Assembly: GCF_000515395.1 (NCBI RefSeq)
Contig: NZ_KI911782.1
Span: 5,176,070-5,240,069 of the forward strand
From: Jiangella gansuensis DSM 44835
GTDB taxonomy: Bacteria; Actinomycetota; Actinomycetes; Jiangellales; Jiangellaceae
Direction: 5' to 3'
Length of the DNA stretch: 64,000 bases
A program made the translations under genes and the position numbers. Numbering within the stretch: the first letter of the stretch is position 1; every line of letters begins with the position of its first letter. The notes beneath the pieces were generated by a model that was given only the letters and a program-made list of their open reading frames with translations, was not told where the DNA came from and did not search any database. Below, piece by piece: positions 7,725 through 15,419 of this stretch.

Positions 7725-9839
7725 CGTGGAGGTCAGTTCGATCGTCAGCACTTGCTCAGGTTGCAGCATCGGTGCGTGGAGCCCGACCGCCGCCAGCACC
7801 CGGCCGGGCAGCTCGATGCCGCCGTCGGCCATCCAGGGAGGCTCGATCCCGAACCGCGGCGACGGGCTGCTCAACGCGGGTAGCACACTCACCCGGTAGG
7901 TGACGTCGGGGTCGAGGCCGGGCAGCCGCAGCCGGGGCGGAATGTCCGTGCGCAGGGTCGCCAGGGTGACGTAGCTGAACACCGCGTGCCCGTCACCGAC
8001 CACACCGTGCAGCAGCCGCGGAGCGTCCGTGTCCTCGGCCCGCACGACGCGCCCGGTGTGCAGCAGCGGACGCAGCCGCTTGTAGGTGGCGGCCCATTCG
8101 GTGAGGGTCGCGAGCTCCGCCTCGTCGCATTCGGTGATGTCCCATTCGATGCCGGAGTGGCCGAACAGGGCGGTGGCGCAGCGCAGCTCCAAGCTGGTGA
8201 CCCGGCCGGTGACGTGGGTGCGCGCCGGCCCGACGTGCGCGCCGACCAGCTCCGGCGGCAGCAGCTGCTGGGTCCAGCGCTGGATCGACTGGCGGTCGAG
8301 GGGATCGTTCGTGTCCGACGCCCACACCCGGTCGGTGCGTTGGATGACCCCGAGGTCGACCCGCGCGCCGCCGGACGAGCAGGACTCGATCTCCAGCTTC
8401 GGATACCGTGAGCGCAGTTCGTCGAGGAGCCGGTACACCGCGGCGGTCTGCTCGTGCACGCCGGCGTGCCCGTCGTGCACCGCCTCCAGCAGGTCGCGGT
8501 TGTGGTCCCACTTGAGGTAGTCGATGGCGTACTCGCCGACCAGCGCGTCCAGGCGTTCCAGTAGGTAGGCGTAGGCGTCGGGATGGGCGACGTCGACGAC
8601 GTGCTGGTTGCGCCACTCGCGCGGGGCGCGATCGGGGCCGTACAGCAGCCAGTCCGGGTGCTCCTCGGCCAGCCGGGAGCGCGGGTTGGCCATCTCCGGC
8701 TCGACCCACAGCCCGAACTGCATGCCCAGCGACCGCACGTGGTCGACCAGGGGGTGCAGGCCCTTGGGCCACACGTCGGGGTCGACGTACCAGTCGCCGA
8801 GCCCGGCGCCGTCGTCGCGGCGGCCGAGGAACCAGCCGTCGTCGACGACGAACCGCTCGACCCCGACGGCTGCGGCGGCATCGGCCAGCCGCGCCATCCT
8901 GTCGACGTCGTGGTCGAAGTAGACCGCTTCCCAGGTGTTCAGCACCAGTGGCCGTGGGGTCGACGGGTGCCCGGGGCGGGCCCGCAGGTGCGTGTGCAGC
9001 CGGTGCGCCAGCCCGTCGAGGCCGTCCTCGGCGTAGCCGAAGTACACCACCGGGGTGGCGTACGACTCCCCCGGCGCGAGCACGACCTCGCCGTCGGCGA
9101 GCAGCTCACCGGCGCCTAGCGTGGACCAGCCCTCGGGCAGCCGCTCGGCGTCGTGGACGGTCCAGCCGCTCCAGCCGGCGTGCACCGACCAGACCTCGCC
9201 GGAGCCGTAGCCGAAGCCCGCCGTCCCGGCGATCAGCAGGCCGGTGCTGGCATGGCCGGTGCGGCCACGGCGGGTCTCCATGGACCGCAGGCCGGGCACG
9301 AACGGTTCGCGCTGCGGCGCTTTTTCCAGGCTCCATCGGCCGGTGAAGTGCAGCAGCTCGTCGGCGTGGTCGGGCACCGGCAGCACGGCGCGCACCCCGC
9401 CCACGGACCACGCGGTGTCGCCGTCGTTGGTCAGCGTGTGCCGCACGGTCAGCACCCCGGACGCGTCCAGGTCCAGCTCGCTGACCACCGACACCTGGGC
9501 TGCCTCGTCGCGGGAGCGCACCCGCACCGACGCACCGTCGACGGTTACGTCGGCGGCGACGAGCCGCAGGTGCGGCCACGCGCGGTCCCGGCTGCCCGCG
9601 ATGCCGGGCCGCCCGACCCATCCGTCCGCCTGCGCCGGCAGCAGGGTCGGTGCCGCCGGTTCCCGCGGCGACCCGCGGCGCCGGGTTGGCTGAGCGGCGA
9701 CGCGGAGGGCTGCGAGCGCGGCGTCGTCCAGACCGTCGATGGCGGCACCCCAGTGCGCCACTCGCGGTAGCCCCGGCGTCGCCAGGTCGAGCACGAGGCT
9801 CACGCCAGCGCGCGTCAACAGCACGATGCGGTCGTCCAT
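7698..9839 (-). CDS. Alpha-galactosidase, glycoside hydrolase family 36
   Basis: A 713-residue GH36 enzyme that releases terminal alpha-galactose. An N-terminal beta-sandwich precedes the TIM barrel with WEAVYFD, DDGWF and LWVEPEM motifs. The nucleophile is D445 in YLKWDHNRD and the acid/base is D495 in SCSSGGARVD. There is no signal peptide, so it probably acts on imported oligosaccharides. The ATG at 9839 has GGAG five bases upstream; an earlier in-frame codon has no ribosome site. It is the last gene of the ABC uptake operon. Its final residues (TPLLETCAR) are encoded inside the right arm of the terminator hairpin, which suggests the stem constrained or extended the C-terminus. Confidence 0.93.
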   Translation of the reverse strand: MDDRIVLLTRAGVSLVLDLATPGLPRVAHWGAAIDGLDDAALAALRVAAQPTRRRGSPREPAAPTLLPAQADGWVGRPGIAGSRDRAWPHLRLVAADVTVDGASVRVRSRDEAAQVSVVSELDLDASGVLTVRHTLTNDGDTAWSVGGVRAVLPVPDHADELLHFTGRWSLEKAPQREPFVPGLRSMETRRGRTGHASTGLLIAGTAGFGYGSGEVWSVHAGWSGWTVHDAERLPEGWSTLGAGELLADGEVVLAPGESYATPVVYFGYAEDGLDGLAHRLHTHLRARPGHPSTPRPLVLNTWEAVYFDHDVDRMARLADAAAAVGVERFVVDDGWFLGRRDDGAGLGDWYVDPDVWPKGLHPLVDHVRSLGMQFGLWVEPEMANPRSRLAEEHPDWLLYGPDRAPREWRNQHVVDVAHPDAYAYLLERLDALVGEYAIDYLKWDHNRDLLEAVHDGHAGVHEQTAAVYRLLDELRSRYPKLEIESCSSGGARVDLGVIQRTDRVWASDTNDPLDRQSIQRWTQQLLPPELVGAHVGPARTHVTGRVTSLELRCATALFGHSGIEWDITECDEAELATLTEWAATYKRLRPLLHTGRVVRAEDTDAPRLLHGVVGDGHAVFSYVTLATLRTDIPPRLRLPGLDPDVTYRVSVLPALSSPSPRFGIEPPWMADGGIELPGRVLAAVGLHAPMLQPEQVLTIELTSTPLLETCAR

Positions 9840-9885
9840 CCGGTCTCCGTCACGAGAGGGCGGCATCACGGTCCGGGACAGCCTG

Positions 9886-10821
9886 TCAGACCGAACCGAC
9901 ACCGTCCGTCGTGGGTGACACCACCGCGCGCAGCGACGTGAGAAGCGCGTCGACCGCTGCCTGCGCCTCGCCGCTCAGCCGGCCCCACGGCGTACGGGCC
10001 GGGCCGGCATCGGGGCCGAACCGGTTGATGAGCTCCTTCACGACGACGATCGAGCCCCACCGGTCCGCGACGGCGGCGATCTCACGGAACGGCCGGTGCA
10101 GCGCCAGGGCCCGCTCGATGTCACCGGCCAGGACGCTCGCGCGCACCTGCCGGGCCACTGGCGCAAGCAGGTTGTAGAGGCTGCCGATGGCGCCGGTCGC
10201 CCCGCACGCCACGGCGGCCGGCAAGAGCTCGTCGCGGCCGAAGTACACGCGGACGTTCTCGGCGGCCTCCCGGGTGCGGATGAACTCCAGCAGGTCGCCG
10301 TCGGTGAACTTGACCGAGGTGAGGCTCGGGATGAGGCCCGCCGCCTCGGCGACGACGGCGGACGGCGCCGCACGCAGCCCGGTCATGGACGGGATGTGGT
10401 AGTAGCACAGCGGTACGTCCGGCGCGGCCGCGGCGATCTCGGCCAGGTAGTCGACGATCGCACCGACGGACGGCGGCTCGCCGTAGAACGGGGCCACCGC
10501 GGCGATCATGTCCACCCCGGCGTCCGCCGCGTGCCGCGCCAGCCGGCGCGCGTCGACCACGCTCAGGTCGCCCACATGGGCACCGAGCAGGAGCCCGTCG
10601 CCGCGCTCCTTCGCCCAGGCGGTGATCAGCTCGGCCCGTTCGTCGACCGTCAAGGCCATCGACTCGCCCGTGGTCCCGCCGACGAACGCACCATCGATGC
10701 CGAGCCGGCGCAGCTGCCTGGCCTGTGCGGGGACCACCTCAGCTGCCAGGCTCTGGTCGGCCCGGAACGGGGTGGGCGTCGCCGCCCAGAGCTCGAACTC
10801 GTCCGGGGTGTCAGTGGTCAT
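9886..10821 (-). CDS. DapA-family aldolase, N-acetylneuraminate lyase-like
   Basis: A 311-residue (beta/alpha)8 aldolase of the dihydrodipicolinate synthase/N-acetylneuraminate lyase family. The motif VGGTTGES (47-54), tyrosines in CYYHIPSMTG (Y140/Y141) and the Schiff-base lysine in TSVKFTDGDLL (K171) match sialic acid lyases more closely than DapA. It may split N-acetylneuraminate or a related 2-keto-3-deoxy sugar acid into pyruvate and an aldehyde. It lies 20 bp after the second permease gene and 46 bp before alpha-galactosidase. No N-acetylmannosamine kinase or epimerase is seen nearby, so a different keto-acid substrate remains possible. Confidence 0.8.
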   Translation of the reverse strand: MTTDTPDEFELWAATPTPFRADQSLAAEVVPAQARQLRRLGIDGAFVGGTTGESMALTVDERAELITAWAKERGDGLLLGAHVGDLSVVDARRLARHAADAGVDMIAAVAPFYGEPPSVGAIVDYLAEIAAAAPDVPLCYYHIPSMTGLRAAPSAVVAEAAGLIPSLTSVKFTDGDLLEFIRTREAAENVRVYFGRDELLPAAVACGATGAIGSLYNLLAPVARQVRASVLAGDIERALALHRPFREIAAVADRWGSIVVVKELINRFGPDAGPARTPWGRLSGEAQAAVDALLTSLRAVVSPTTDGVGSV

Positions 10822-10841
10822 CCAGGGCTCCTCATGACGGA

Positions 10842-11726
10842 TCAACTCTTGCTGGCGCCGGCGGTGAGCCCGCCGACGATGTAGCGCTGCAGGAAGACGA
10901 AGAGGACGATGATCGGCAGCGCGACGACGGCCGAGACCGCCATCAGGTCGTTCCACCGGGTGCCGAAGGAGTTCGTCAGCCCGGCCAGGACGACCGTGAT
11001 GGGCTGCATCGACTCGTCCGAGGCCAGCGCGAGCCCGAACACGAACTCGCCCCAGGCGCCGAGGAAGCTGATGACGGTTACGGTGACCACGCCAGGCAGC
11101 GACACCGGCAGGGCGATGCGCAGGAACGCCGACCACGTGGTGCAGCCGTCGACCTTGGCCGCGTCGATCACTTCGCCGGGCACGGAGAGGAAGTAGGGCC
11201 GCAACACCGTGATCGCCAGCGGGATCGCGAGCGAACAGTTCGCCAGGATCAAGCCGGCGTAGCTGTTCACCAGGTCCATCCGGCTGAAGATGACGAACAT
11301 CGGCAGCGCGATGTTCACCGCCGGGATCATCTGCACCACCAGGAACAGCAGCATGAGCAGCGGCACGAACCTGATCTTGAGCCGGGCCAGGGCGTAGGCC
11401 GCCGGCACCGCCACCGCGAGCGTCACCAGGGTCGTGCCGACCCCGATGACCGCGCTGTTGAGCAGGCCTCGCCCGATGCCGGAGTGGTTGGCCACTGTCT
11501 CGGTGTAGGACGTCAGGCTGATCGGCGACGGGAACAGCTGCGGCGGCGTGGCGAAGATGTCCGCGGAGTCCTTGAACGACGTCGCCAGCATCCAGTACAC
11601 GGGCAGGAGGTACACGACGGTGATCAGTACGCCACCGGCGCTGAGCCACCAGCGACGTCCGGACCCTTTGTTGGCCGGGCGGGGCGGTGCCGCGGTGGCG
11701 GCCGCCGGGGTCGTGGCCGTCGTCAT
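10842..11726 (-). CDS. Carbohydrate ABC transporter permease, MalG type
   Basis: A 294-residue inner-membrane permease of the CUT1 sugar family with six membrane segments and the EAA coupling loop EVIDAAKVDGCTTWSAFLRIALP (cut here: key residues E, A, A, D, G). A Pro/Ala-rich cytoplasmic tail precedes the first segment. The ATG at 11726 overlaps the stop of the other permease gene by 4 bp. It should pair with that permease and the lipoprotein binding protein. No ATPase gene is present, as usual where a shared MsiK-type ATPase serves many sugar transporters. Confidence 0.92.
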   Translation of the reverse strand: MTTATTPAAATAAPPRPANKGSGRRWWLSAGGVLITVVYLLPVYWMLATSFKDSADIFATPPQLFPSPISLTSYTETVANHSGIGRGLLNSAVIGVGTTLVTLAVAVPAAYALARLKIRFVPLLMLLFLVVQMIPAVNIALPMFVIFSRMDLVNSYAGLILANCSLAIPLAITVLRPYFLSVPGEVIDAAKVDGCTTWSAFLRIALPVSLPGVVTVTVISFLGAWGEFVFGLALASDESMQPITVVLAGLTNSFGTRWNDLMAVSAVVALPIIVLFVFLQRYIVGGLTAGASKS

Positions 11727-12709
11727 GCCGTCTCCTCCTTACGCAGGTAGCGGAAGTAGAGGATGGACAGGCCCAGCGGCACCACCAGCATGAGCGTCGT
11801 CGAGACGGCGCCGGTGTCGAACCGGAAGAACTGGAAGGCCTCGTTGTAGGCGTAGATCGGCAGGATCATGGTCGCCTCACCCGGCCCGCCGCGGGTCATC
11901 AGGAACACGGTGTCGAAGGTCTTGAAGGTGTAGATGAAGCAGAGCAGCAGCGCGGTCAGGTTGACCGGCCGCAGCAGCGGCATGGTCACGCTGGCGAAGC
12001 GCCGCCACGCTCCGGCTCCGTCGATCTTGGCGGCCTCGTAGAGCTGCTCCGGGATGCTCTGCAAGCCGGCCAGGAGCAGGATCATGACGAACGGGGTGAA
12101 CGACCACGCCGTCGCGAACACCACCGCGAACAGCGCCGGGACCGGCCGCGCCAGCCAGAACATGTCGCCGTCGATGAGCCCGATCGCCTCGAGCACCGTG
12201 TTCAGCAGCCCGTAGCTGCCGTCGAGCATCCACCGCCACACGTTGGCGCTGACGACCGTGGGCAGGATCCAGGCGAGCAGCAGCAGCGAGCGCATGACGT
12301 TGCGTCCTGGGAAGCGCTGGTTGAAGTACACCGCCAGCGCCATCCCGAGTCCGAACGCGAACGCCACCGCAAGCCCGGTGTAGAGCAGCGACGTGACCAG
12401 CGCGTGCCAGAACGCGCTACGGCCGAGCTGGTCGGCGTAGTTCTCCCAGCCGACCCATTCGGCGTCGCCGGCCACGATCTGTGCCACGCCGACGTCGCGG
12501 AAGCTCAGGTCGATGTTGAAGATCAGCGGATACAGCACGGTCGCCGCGACGAAGACGACCGCGGGTACGACGAACAGATAGACCGTCCACCGGCCGGGAC
12601 CGCGACCGCGGCCTCCGCTCCGGTCGCCCGGGCGGCGGCCGCCGCGGCCGCGGCCGCTCCGGGCGGCGGCCGCGGCGTCCCGCGTTTCCGTCTGCGTCAC
12701 GGCGGTCAC
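11723..12709 (-). CDS. Carbohydrate ABC transporter permease, MalF type
   Basis: A 328-residue CUT1 permease. The first 40 residues are Arg/Gly-rich and disordered, encoded by a very GC-rich low-complexity stretch (12590-12690). Six membrane segments and an EAA loop (YEAAKIDGAGAWRRF) follow. The start is GTG 12709, which overlaps the binding-protein stop (GTGA), and the stop overlaps the next permease start, so translation of the three is coupled. It forms the membrane channel with the MalG-type partner. Confidence 0.92.
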   Translation of the reverse strand: MTAVTQTETRDAAAAARSGRGRGGRRPGDRSGGRGRGPGRWTVYLFVVPAVVFVAATVLYPLIFNIDLSFRDVGVAQIVAGDAEWVGWENYADQLGRSAFWHALVTSLLYTGLAVAFAFGLGMALAVYFNQRFPGRNVMRSLLLLAWILPTVVSANVWRWMLDGSYGLLNTVLEAIGLIDGDMFWLARPVPALFAVVFATAWSFTPFVMILLLAGLQSIPEQLYEAAKIDGAGAWRRFASVTMPLLRPVNLTALLLCFIYTFKTFDTVFLMTRGGPGEATMILPIYAYNEAFQFFRFDTGAVSTTLMLVVPLGLSILYFRYLRKEETA

Positions 12710-13971
12710 TCGACGTTCGCCAGCGCCTCGTCGATCTTGGCTTGGGCGTCGGCGAGGGCGTCCTCCGGGCTCGACCCGCCCCCGGCGGCGGCCTGCAGCG
12801 CACCCTGGATGTGGGTGAAGACCTCGGACGAGGCCGCGGCCACCGCGCCCTCCGGCGCCCAGGCGTTCGCCAACTGCTCGGCGAAGACCGCGCGGATCGG
12901 GTCGTCGCCGCTGTCGACGTCGTCGCGGGCGGCCAGCTTGTTGCGCTCCGGGAGGTACTCGGCGAGCACCTCCGGCTGCTGCATCCAGGTGATGACGTCC
13001 CAGGCGGCGTCGGCGTTCTCCGTGGTGGCGCCGATCGTGAGGTTCTCGGCGCTCAGGAACGTCGCGGCCTCGACGTCCGACGGCAGCAGCGCGACGTTCC
13101 ACTGCAGGTCGGGGTTCTCCTCCGCCAGCACGCTGACGTAGGTCGCCGAGTTGATCATCATGGCCGCCTGGCCGTTGGCGAACTGGTTCTTGGCGTCCTC
13201 CTCGTTCCAGGTGAGCACCCCGTTGGAGACCGCGCCGGCGGAGATCATGTCCGTGTACTGCGTGAGCGCGGTCGCCGCCTCCGGCGAGTCGAGGGCCGCC
13301 GGGTCGCCGCCGGCCGCGAGGATCCGGATGATCAGCGCCGTGGCGCCCTCGTCGCCCTCGATGCCGCTGAACGCCAGCCCGTAGCGGCTGCCGTCGGACA
13401 GCTGGGTGGCGACGTCCTGCATGTCGGCCCAGGTGGTGGGCGGCTCCACGCCCGCCTCCGCGAACATGGCTTCGTTGTAGTAGACGGCGTAGGCGTCGGC
13501 GACGTGCGGGATCCCGTAGGTGGCGCCGTCGACCTGTGTGGTCTCCCAACTGGTCTCGAAGTAGGCATCCTGCTCGCCCCACTCCTCGACCCGGTCGGAC
13601 AGGTCCTGGATCACGCCGGCGTCGGCCATGGACTGCGTCATGAAAGCGTTGATCAGGGCGATGTCGGGCAGATCGCCGCCGGCCGCGGACTGCAGCAGCG
13701 TACGGGCGAAGTCACCGAACGGGATGTGCCGAGCCTCGATGGTGACGCCCTCGTGCTCCTCCTCATACCGGTCGAGCAGGTTCTGGAAGGCCGCACCGGG
13801 AGGCGTGTCCGGCGTGCCGTAGTAGTGCCAGAGCGAGACCGTCGTCTCACCATCGGTGTCGGCGCTGCCGCCGTCGTCGTCGCCGCTGCCACATGCGGCC
13901 AGCACCGTCGCGGCGACGAGCACGCCCGCCACCCGTGCCGTCCATGCGGCTCGCCCGCCTGTCCTACGCAT
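12706..13971 (-). CDS. Extracellular sugar-binding lipoprotein of ABC transporter
   Basis: A 421-residue family 1 solute-binding protein. The signal ends in the lipobox VLAAC (C27), so it is anchored to the outer face of the membrane; an acidic Gly/Asp linker follows. The ATG at 13971 has an excellent GGGAGGTG ribosome site; an upstream in-frame extension is noncoding. First gene of the operon binding protein, two permeases, lyase-like aldolase and alpha-galactosidase, which points to galactoside-containing sugars or a decorated sugar acid as substrate. A palindrome 45 bp upstream of the start is the likely operator. Confidence 0.92.
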   Translation of the reverse strand: MRRTGGRAAWTARVAGVLVAATVLAACGSGDDDGGSADTDGETTVSLWHYYGTPDTPPGAAFQNLLDRYEEEHEGVTIEARHIPFGDFARTLLQSAAGGDLPDIALINAFMTQSMADAGVIQDLSDRVEEWGEQDAYFETSWETTQVDGATYGIPHVADAYAVYYNEAMFAEAGVEPPTTWADMQDVATQLSDGSRYGLAFSGIEGDEGATALIIRILAAGGDPAALDSPEAATALTQYTDMISAGAVSNGVLTWNEEDAKNQFANGQAAMMINSATYVSVLAEENPDLQWNVALLPSDVEAATFLSAENLTIGATTENADAAWDVITWMQQPEVLAEYLPERNKLAARDDVDSGDDPIRAVFAEQLANAWAPEGAVAAASSEVFTHIQGALQAAAGGGSSPEDALADAQAKIDEALANVE

Positions 13972-14015
13972 GACACCTCCCTGTGTCGCGTTTCCATCTC
14001 CCGACGACGCTAGTC

Positions 14016-14030
14016 GGATATCCCATATCC
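14016..14030. promoter_or_regulatory. Palindromic operator candidate before sugar ABC operon
   Basis: GGATAT-CCC-ATATCC is a perfect 6-3-6 inverted repeat, AT-rich for this genome, 45 bp upstream of the binding-protein start. No regulator gene lies in the operon itself, so the protein that binds it is unknown. Confidence 0.55.
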
Positions 14031-14060
14031 CGTCAACGGTCATCCCCCAGATGAGCACAC

Positions 14061-14143
14061 CCGAAATGATCACGTGGCGTTGGGGTGCTCCCGCTCCACC
14101 ACGGATGCTTGCCTGGTGAAGCGGGAGAACGCCTGGTGCCGGC
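14061..14143. repeat. Palindromic intergenic repeat, copy A
   Basis: Begins CCGAAATGATCACGT and has inner arms CTCCCGCTCCACCA and TGGTGAAGCGGGAG (one mismatch) around the 12-base centre CGGATGCTTGCC, which is the exact reverse complement of the centre of copy B. Only one outer arm (AAATGATCACGT) is kept. It directly follows the stop of the dehydrogenase gene and may terminate its transcript. Confidence 0.8.
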
Positions 14144-14163
14144 CCCGGACAGGCCGGCCGAAC

Positions 14164-15216
14164 TTACGCCGGCGCGGCCGGAAAGCGCAGCACGACCTGC
14201 AGCGCCTGGGCCGGGCTCTCGTCCAGGAGCGCGAACGCCCGGGCGACCTCCGCCACCGACAGGACGTGCGAGACCAGCGGCTCCACGCCGACCCGGCCAT
14301 CGGCGACCAGCGCCATGAAGACCCGCAACAGCCGATCGTGGTTCCAGCGGTCGCCGAGAGCCCGCGGTGTGCCGCCGATCTGGCTGGCCACGATCTCCAC
14401 CCGGTTGTGGTGGAACTCCTCGCCCAGCCGCAGCCCGACCCCGTCACCCTGGTAGAAGCCGGCCGCGACCACTCGCCCGGTGGGCCGGACCGAGCGCACC
14501 GCCTCGTGCAGTGCCCGGTAGCTGCCGCTGAGTTCGATGGCGGTGTCGGCGCCGGCGCCGCCGGTGAGGCGCCGGAGCTCCGCGGCCGCGCCGCCGGCAA
14601 CGTCCGGCCGGACCGTCTGCGCGGCGCCGAACCGGGCCGCCAGCGCCGCCCGCTCGGGCAGTGCCTCGACGGCGGTGACGGTGCCGCCGTCGAGGCCGGC
14701 CAGGCGCGTGGCGAGCAGCCCGATGACACCCTGACCGAACACCGCGAGCTGCTCACCGAGGTGCACGTCTGCGGCCAGCACGGCGTTCAGGGCGATGGCA
14801 CCGGCGCGGGCGAACACGCCGTGCACCGGCGCGACCGCGGCCGGAAGCAGGCGCTCGGCGGCGATGCCGGCCGGGACCACGGCCTCGGCGCGGTGCCCCC
14901 AGATGCCGTAGACCACGTCACCGACCCGCGGGGCGGACACGTCCGCCGCGACCTCGATGACCTGCCCGACCTCCTGGTAGCCCCAGCCGGACACGGGGTA
15001 CGAGAACGACGCCGCTCCGTCGGCGAACAGCCGCGCGCCGGCGTCCCAGGTCTTCGTCAGATACGGGTTGGACCCGCGGTACGCCGTCAGCTCGTGCCCG
15101 GCGGAGATGCCGGAGTACCAGGTGGCGATCCGGACCTGACCCGCACCGAGCGGCCTCGAGGGCTCGTCGGCCACACCGACCTGCCGGGTTCCGGTGAACT
15201 GCACGACGAGCGGCAT
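14164..15216 (-). CDS. Zinc-type medium-chain dehydrogenase/reductase
   Basis: A 350-residue MDR-superfamily oxidoreductase, related to sugar-alcohol and threonine dehydrogenases, with a GroES-like half and a Rossmann half (FGQGVIGLL, AVEALPERAALAARFGA region). The usual catalytic Cys of zinc dehydrogenases (G-I-C-G) is replaced in SGISAGHELTAYRG, so metal use is doubtful. ATG 15216 is chosen for its GAGG ribosome site; GTG 15225 is the alternative. It lies between ptsI and the ABC operon on the same strand and may convert an imported sugar alcohol or keto-sugar. Substrate unknown. Confidence 0.8.
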   Translation of the reverse strand: MPLVVQFTGTRQVGVADEPSRPLGAGQVRIATWYSGISAGHELTAYRGSNPYLTKTWDAGARLFADGAASFSYPVSGWGYQEVGQVIEVAADVSAPRVGDVVYGIWGHRAEAVVPAGIAAERLLPAAVAPVHGVFARAGAIALNAVLAADVHLGEQLAVFGQGVIGLLATRLAGLDGGTVTAVEALPERAALAARFGAAQTVRPDVAGGAAAELRRLTGGAGADTAIELSGSYRALHEAVRSVRPTGRVVAAGFYQGDGVGLRLGEEFHHNRVEIVASQIGGTPRALGDRWNHDRLLRVFMALVADGRVGVEPLVSHVLSVAEVARAFALLDESPAQALQVVLRFPAAPA

Positions 15217-15252
15217 CGAAGGCACCTCGATTTCGTCGACGAACGCGTTCCG

Positions 15253-15415
15253 CTAGGGGGTATCTCGTGGATCTTGATGGATGCGGGCGGCGTCCAGGCG
15301 TCGGTCCAGCAAGGAGGAGGAGGTCGATGCGGAGCCATCGACGACGACGACAACGCAGCTGGTCGGCGTCTGGGCGTCGATCCGCGCCGCCGAAGATCCA
15401 CGAGACACCCCCTAG
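15253..15415. mobile_element. MITE-like element with 23-bp terminal inverted repeats
   Basis: A 163-bp noncoding element bounded by 23-bp inverted repeats (15253-15275 and 15393-15415) with a single mismatch; the outer ends read CTAGGGGGT and ACCCCCTAG. CTAG at both tips could be a 4-bp target duplication. The interior is partly self-complementary (15283-15310 against 15360-15385). It has no ORF with coding character and sits 5 bp from the ptsI stop, where it can also act as a hairpin terminator. The transposase family that would move it is not in the window; an IS5-like relation is only a guess from the CTAG. Confidence 0.6.
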
Positions 15416-15419
15416 GAGA

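Noticed and set aside
12590-12690. GC-rich low-complexity stretch as a possible regulatory or mobile element
   Set aside because: It lies inside the MalF-type permease gene and encodes an Arg/Gly-rich disordered start in frame.
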